Origin: Amycolatopsis roodepoortensis
Lineage (GTDB): Bacteria; Actinomycetota; Actinomycetes; Mycobacteriales; Pseudonocardiaceae
Length of the DNA: 64,000 nt
Assembly (NCBI RefSeq): GCF_014873915.1
Contig: NZ_JADBEJ010000005.1
Coordinates: forward strand, 496,001-560,000
Direction of reading: 5' to 3'
The translations under genes were made by a program, and so were the position numbers. Under the pieces are notes generated by a model. That model was not told the origin of the DNA and ran no database searches. It saw nothing but the letters and a program-made list of their open reading frames with translations. Within the stretch, counting starts at the first letter, position 1. The number at the start of each line of letters is the position of its first letter. This document shows, in pieces, positions 60,127-64,000 of this stretch.

Positions 60127-61067
60127 CCGGTCTGCTGTTGCGCAGGCTGCGCGACCTGGTGATCATCCTGGTGATCGTCGGGACGATGATGTTCTTCGTC
60201 ATCCGGCTGATCCCCGGCGACCCGGCGCAGGCGATCCTCGGCCCGACCGCGCGACCATCCGATGTGGACGCGCTGCGGGAGAGCATGGGACTGAACGGGA
60301 CCCTCTGGGAGCAGTACGTCAGCTGGGCCGGGAACGTGCTGCAGGGCGACTTCGGTACGTCGATCACCTATCACGCGCCGGTGCTCGGCGTGGTCGCCGA
60401 CCACATCCTGCCAACGCTGACCCTCGCCGTGCTCTCGACGGTGATCAGCTTCTTCCTCTCGGTCGCGATCACCTCATGGCAGGCGGTGTCGCCGCGCAAC
60501 CCGGTGGCGCGGGCGCTGGACCGGCTCTCCGCGCTCGGCATGGCGATGCCGGACTTCTGGATCTCGCTGATGCTCGTACTGGTGTTCTCGGTGACGCTGC
60601 GCTGGTTCCCCTCCAGCGGTTACGAGAACCTGTTCACCGACCCGGCGACGGCGGTGCCCGCGCTGGTGCTGCCGCTGACCGTGCTGGTCATCGGGCAGAC
60701 CGCGTTGTTCGTGCTCACCCTGCGGGAAAGCCTGCTCGGGGAGCTACCCCTGGCGTATCTGCGCACCGCGCGGGTCAAGGGGCTGTCGGAGCGGCAGGTC
60801 ATGACCAAGCATGTCCTGCCGAACGCGCTGATGCCGCTGATCACCCAGCTGGGCAGCAACTTCGCCATGCTGGTCGGCGGGATCGTGATCATCGAGTCCA
60901 TCTTCGTCGTGCCGGGGCTCGGCCATCTGCTGATGGGCGCGGTGTCCACTCGCGACTTCCCGCTGATCCAGGGTGTGACGCTGTTCGTCGCGGTGCTGTT
61001 CGTGCTGGTCAACCTGCTGGTGGACCTCTCGTACGCGCTGCTCGACCCGAAGGTGCGTGTCTCGTGA
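60123..61067 (+). CDS. ABC permease, DppB-like
   Basis: 314 residues; six membrane helices. The typical DppB start (LLRRLRDLVIILVIVGTMMFFVIRLIPGDPAQAILG) and the inner-membrane loop (YLRTARVKGLSERQVMTKHVLPNALMP) are present. Overlaps both neighbours by 4 bp. Confidence 0.93.
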   Translation: MTGLLLRRLRDLVIILVIVGTMMFFVIRLIPGDPAQAILGPTARPSDVDALRESMGLNGTLWEQYVSWAGNVLQGDFGTSITYHAPVLGVVADHILPTLTLAVLSTVISFFLSVAITSWQAVSPRNPVARALDRLSALGMAMPDFWISLMLVLVFSVTLRWFPSSGYENLFTDPATAVPALVLPLTVLVIGQTALFVLTLRESLLGELPLAYLRTARVKGLSERQVMTKHVLPNALMPLITQLGSNFAMLVGGIVIIESIFVVPGLGHLLMGAVSTRDFPLIQGVTLFVAVLFVLVNLLVDLSYALLDPKVRVS

Positions 61068-61984
61068 GCATGGCTCTCGTGGAAAAGACGTCGCCGGTGC
61101 GCGAACCGCGTCCCGCCGGCCGCGCGGCCCGGGTGTTCCGGCGGAACCGGATGCTGGTGATCACCACGGCGGTGCTGGCGGTGATCGTGCTGACCGTGAT
61201 CGTGTTGCCGTTCTTCCTGCCGAGCGTCAGCGCGACCGACCCGGTGAACCGGTTGCTGCCGCCGTCGGCCGCGCATCCGCTCGGCACGGACTCGTTCGGC
61301 CGGGACGTGCTCGCCCGGCTCGTCTCCGGCGGCCGCGCGTCGCTCGGGCTGTCCGCCTTGATCACGCTGTGCGCGGCCTTCACCGGCCTGGTGATCGGGC
61401 TGATCAGCGGGTTCTTCCGCGCCGCCGACGCGGTGCTGATGCGGGTGATGGACGCCTGGATGTCCTTCCCGGCGATCATCCTCGCGATGGCGCTGGCGAT
61501 CTCGCTCGGCGCGAGCATCTGGACCGAGCTGATCGCGCTGACCGTGATCTTCACGCCGTTCACCGCCCGCGTCGTCCGCAGCCGGGTGCTCGGCATCGCC
61601 GGCCGCGCCTACATCGGCGCCGCCCGGGTTTCGGGGATGAGCCGGTGGAAGATCCTCGTCGTGCACGTGTTCCCGAACGTGCTGCCGCTCGCGCTGGTGC
61701 AGGTGGTGATCCTGTCCGCGGCGGCGATGCTCGTGGACGGGGCGATGAGCTTCCTCGGTCTCGGCATCGCTCCCCCGACCCCGACCTGGGGCAACATGAT
61801 CGCCGAAGGCCGGTCGTACCTGGTGCAGGCGCCCTGGCTGGTGATCGCGCCCGGCGTGATGATCATGGTCTGCGTGTTCCTGCTGAACCTCATCGGATCG
61901 TCGCTGCGGATCGCCGTCGACGCCCGCGCGCGGACGCTGAGCGAGATGCAGCGCCTGCGCACCCGCCGCCCCTCCGGCAGCTGA
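61064..61984 (+). CDS. ABC permease, DppC-like
   Basis: 306 residues from a GTG (GTGA overlap). N-terminal DppC pattern (FRRNRMLVITTAVLAVIVLTVI, HPLGTDSFGRDVLARLVSGGRASL) and the EAA loop (YIGAARVSGMSRWKILVVHVFPNVLPL). It completes the transporter. Confidence 0.93.
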   Translation: MSMALVEKTSPVREPRPAGRAARVFRRNRMLVITTAVLAVIVLTVIVLPFFLPSVSATDPVNRLLPPSAAHPLGTDSFGRDVLARLVSGGRASLGLSALITLCAAFTGLVIGLISGFFRAADAVLMRVMDAWMSFPAIILAMALAISLGASIWTELIALTVIFTPFTARVVRSRVLGIAGRAYIGAARVSGMSRWKILVVHVFPNVLPLALVQVVILSAAAMLVDGAMSFLGLGIAPPTPTWGNMIAEGRSYLVQAPWLVIAPGVMIMVCVFLLNLIGSSLRIAVDARARTLSEMQRLRTRRPSGS

Positions 61985-61996
61985 GAAAGGATCCCG

Positions 61997-62713
61997 TTGT
62001 CTGCCACTACTTCCCTGGCCGTGCGCCGGTTCGCTCCCGAAACCGTCGTGGGGCCGCCTGTGCTGCTGGTGCACGGATTCGCTTCCGACGGACACACCGA
62101 CTGGATCACCACGGGGTGGCCTGCCGCGCTCACCGCCGCGGGCCGCGAGGTGCTCATACCGGACCTTCCCGCCCACGGCTCCAGCCCGGCCCCCTCGGGA
62201 TCGCTGGGTGCCGTCGCGATCACTTCCGAGCTGAGCCGGCTGGTCTCGGATCTGTCCGAAGTGGACGTCGTCGGCTATTCGCTGGGAGCACGGCTGGCTT
62301 GGGAGCTGCCCGCGCAGGCGCCGGTCCGGCGGCTGGTGCTCGCCGGTGTGAGTCCCTTCGAACCGTTCGGCGCTGTCGACGTCACGGCCGCGCTGGCCTT
62401 CGCCAGTGGTGGCAAGGCTCCGTCGGATCCGCTGACGGGGATGATCGCGCAGATGATCACCGCGCCGGGGCGGAACCCGGCCGCGCTCGCGCGATGCATC
62501 GAAGACCTGCGGGCGGAACCTTTCGCGCCGGTCTCCGGTGCCGTCTCCGTGCCGACCCGCTTCGTGGCGGGTGTGGACGACCCGGTGAGCCAGGGCATCG
62601 AGACGTTGGTGGAGCTGGTGCCGGGATCCTCGCTGGTGCGGGTGCCCGGGGACCACGGCGGGGCGCTGCGGAGCCCGGAGTTCAAGGCGGCCGTGCTCGA
62701 TTTCCTCCAGTAG
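61997..62713 (+). CDS. Alpha/beta hydrolase
   Basis: 238 residues from a TTG after AAAGG. Oxyanion pattern LLVHGFASDGHTDW, nucleophile in GYSLGARLAWELP and His in PGDHGGAL. The last gene of the ABC operon, 12 bp after DppC. It may hydrolyse the imported compound. An ordinary serine hydrolase; substrate unknown. Confidence 0.85.
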   Translation: MSATTSLAVRRFAPETVVGPPVLLVHGFASDGHTDWITTGWPAALTAAGREVLIPDLPAHGSSPAPSGSLGAVAITSELSRLVSDLSEVDVVGYSLGARLAWELPAQAPVRRLVLAGVSPFEPFGAVDVTAALAFASGGKAPSDPLTGMIAQMITAPGRNPAALARCIEDLRAEPFAPVSGAVSVPTRFVAGVDDPVSQGIETLVELVPGSSLVRVPGDHGGALRSPEFKAAVLDFLQ

Positions 62714-62715
62714 GC

Positions 62716-62761
62716 CTCGTGAGTGGTAAGGACGGTTAGAACCGTCCTTACCACTCACGAG
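62716..62761. repeat. 46-bp perfect palindrome, 22-nt arms (family A, copy 3)
   Basis: CTCGTGAGTGGTAAGGACGG continuing to the loop AG and the exact complement. Starts 2 bp after the hydrolase stop and ends 7 bp before the stop of the convergent aldo-keto reductase gene. Confidence 0.88.
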
Positions 62762-62768
62762 CCCGACG

Positions 62769-63710
62769 TCAGAAGGTTCCGTCCGCGGCCACTTCCCGGT
62801 CCAGCCACAGATCCTGCAGCGCCGCCCGCACCTCCGAACCCCGTGAAGCGGCGAGCGCGACGGCACCCAGGTTGTCCTCCAGCTGAGCCATCCGGCTCAC
62901 GCCGAACAGCACGTTCGCCACCGGCTCGTAGGCGAGGCAGAACGCGAGCGCCAACTGCGACGGGCTCACCCCGAAGTCCCCGGCGACAGCGGCCACGCGT
63001 GTGGCGGCGGCACGGATCGACTCCCGGATACCACCCGGATCCGCACCGATCTTCCGCGAAGGGGTCTTGCCCAGCAACACACCACCCTCGAACACGTCCG
63101 AGGCTTGCAAGGTCAACCGTCCGGCCTCGAAATGCCTGCCGTAGAAGGAACCCTCGGCCATCGAACGGCGGACGACGCTGTACTTCAGCTGAGCGAAACG
63201 TGGAGCCGGAAGACCTTCCCGCGCGGCGAAGTCCAGGGCAAGGTCGAGGTCCGCGGCCTGCCAGTTGTTCACCCCCCAGACACCGAAGCGGCCGAGCCGG
63301 ATCTGTTCCGCCACCTCGGTGACGATGCGCGGGATATCCGGGCGCTCGAAGTAGTCACCGACCACGACGGCTTCCGCACGGTCGACGCCGACTCGGTCGA
63401 ACGAGGTCGCGAGCTGCTCGGCGAACCCGGTGTTCGGGTAGTCCCAAAGCCAGAGCTTCCCGCACAACTGGTACTCGTCGCGTTCGATTCCGGCGGCGCG
63501 CACGGCTTCCCCGAAGAGGAGGTCCGTCCGCGACTGCTCGGAATGCGGCCCCATGTCGTAGTGGGCCACGTCGAAAAGCGTGATACCGGAATCGATTGCG
63601 GACCGGAGCAGCCGCACCGCGTCCTCGAAGTCCATGCGGTCCCAGGTGTTCCAGGATCCCAGGCTCAGCGCCGAAGTGGCGAAGCCCAGGCCGTTCTGCT
63701 TCTCGTCCAC
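62769..63710 (-). CDS. Aldo-keto reductase (potassium-channel beta-like)
   Basis: 313 residues. Conserved elements are TLFDVAHYDMGPHSEQ (with the catalytic Tyr equivalent in AHYDMG), LCGKLW (with Lys), GRFGVWGVNNW and VLFGVSRMAQLEDNL. NADPH-dependent reductase. The GTG at 63710 follows AAAGGA; the open frame upstream adds only seven residues. It shares its divergent promoter region with an SDR gene, around a perfect CTAC-N4-GTAG dyad. Confidence 0.87.
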   Translation of the reverse strand: MDEKQNGLGFATSALSLGSWNTWDRMDFEDAVRLLRSAIDSGITLFDVAHYDMGPHSEQSRTDLLFGEAVRAAGIERDEYQLCGKLWLWDYPNTGFAEQLATSFDRVGVDRAEAVVVGDYFERPDIPRIVTEVAEQIRLGRFGVWGVNNWQAADLDLALDFAAREGLPAPRFAQLKYSVVRRSMAEGSFYGRHFEAGRLTLQASDVFEGGVLLGKTPSRKIGADPGGIRESIRAAATRVAAVAGDFGVSPSQLALAFCLAYEPVANVLFGVSRMAQLEDNLGAVALAASRGSEVRAALQDLWLDREVAADGTF

Positions 63711-63725
63711 GAGATTTCCTTTCGC

Positions 63726-63761
63726 TGGCAACGGAAACCAGTTTTAGTCTACGATCGTAGA
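63726..63761 (+). promoter_or_regulatory. Promoter and CTAC-N4-GTAG operator (site 4) of the SDR gene, probably leaderless
   Basis: TGGCAA, an 18-bp spacer and TACGAT (63750-63755), with the start codon at 63762 seven bases downstream, so the mRNA may begin at the ATG. The perfect operator TCTAC-GATC-GTAGA (63748-63761) overlaps the -10 and abuts the ATG. No ribosome binding site is visible. Confidence 0.55.
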
Positions 63762-64000
63762 ATGAACAAGAGACTTGTCGTGGTGACCGGCGGTGCCAGT
63801 GGCATCGGCCGCGGAGTCGCCGAAGCCTTCCAATCCGCGGGTGACCGCGTCGTCATCGCCGACGTCGACGTCCGCGCGGCGCACGACCTGGCCGGAGAAC
63901 TCGGCGCGGAGCACGTCGAACTCGACATCTCCGACCCCGGCTCCGTGGACGCGGCACTGGGGCTGGTCACCGATCGGTTCGGCCCGGTGGAGGTCCTGGT
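63762..64000 (+). CDS. Short-chain dehydrogenase/reductase, N-terminal part
   Basis: Runs off the window end; 79 codons seen. SDR cofactor motif TGGASGIGRGVAEAF and the second-strand Asp region IADVDVRAAH, typical of an NAD-preferring enzyme. ATG with the operator and a -10 box immediately upstream but no ribosome binding site. Divergent from the aldo-keto reductase, together probably a regulated redox pair. Confidence 0.85.
   Translation, partial: MNKRLVVVTGGASGIGRGVAEAFQSAGDRVVIADVDVRAAHDLAGELGAEHVELDISDPGSVDAALGLVTDRFGPVEVL

Noticed and set aside
1-64000. tRNA, rRNA, known riboswitch, transposase or phage genes
   Set aside because: I looked for these and found no convincing example in either strand; the mobile-like signals are only the short palindromic repeats.

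Overview
The window is high-GC DNA (about 70% G+C) with dense, often 4-bp overlapping genes, many GTG starts, short GGAGG-type ribosome binding sites and an actinomycete gene repertoire (BlaI/M56 pair, NlpC/P60 wall hydrolase, streptogrisin-type protease, many one- and two-component regulators). It most likely comes from a chromosome of a Pseudonocardiales actinomycete, probably Amycolatopsis. That genus call is an inference from gene content and repeat style; no rRNA or tRNA gene is present to confirm it.

Layout. 0-7 kb: end of a VKOR gene, an MFS exporter translationally coupled to a cysteine-synthase-like PLP enzyme, a small lipoprotein, an NlpC/P60 endopeptidase with BlaI and an M56 metalloprotease (two matching putative operators lie in the divergent promoter region), and a secreted serine protease. 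7-13 kb: a 21-bp-unit repeat array, a VanZ-RDD fusion protein, small unknown proteins, and an RpiR regulator divergent from an MFS-GAF-amidohydrolase operon. 13-20 kb: a complete trans-4-hydroxy-L-proline catabolic operon (epimerase, three-subunit D-hydroxyproline dehydrogenase, deaminase, alpha-ketoglutaric semialdehyde dehydrogenase) with a cupin repressor and two copies of a probable operator. 20-31 kb: secreted metalloprotease, Xaa-Pro peptidase with divergent LysR, AhpD-like protein with divergent HxlR, a STAS/STAS/HATPase group, an ABC ATPase, a DHFR-like reductase and a two-component system. 31-41 kb: a large LuxR regulator, PucR regulator, ilvD, a P450, a luciferase-like monooxygenase, TetR and a TIM-barrel-like secreted protein.

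41-54.5 kb is a coherent amine-utilisation island: an AraC/FeaR-like activator, two MoaF paralogues, an NTF2-like protein, a complete branched-chain-type ABC importer (with a permease-ATPase fusion), two SDR oxidoreductases, a copper amine oxidase, a YtcJ-like amidohydrolase and a TetR repressor. The likely logic is import of an amine or amine-bearing compound, oxidative deamination to an aldehyde, and further processing.

54.6-64 kb is a second island: esterase and O-methyltransferase on one side, and a peptide/opine-type ABC importer (fused double ATPase, binding protein, two permeases) plus an alpha/beta hydrolase on the other, followed by an aldo-keto reductase divergent from an SDR. Several promoters here carry the same palindrome, CTAC-N4-GTAG, pointing to one regulator outside the window.

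Throughout, intergenic gaps hold long near-perfect palindromes belonging to at least five sequence families, several in two or more copies. These dispersed repeats, some of which supply the stop codons and C-termini of genes, are the least explained part of the window.
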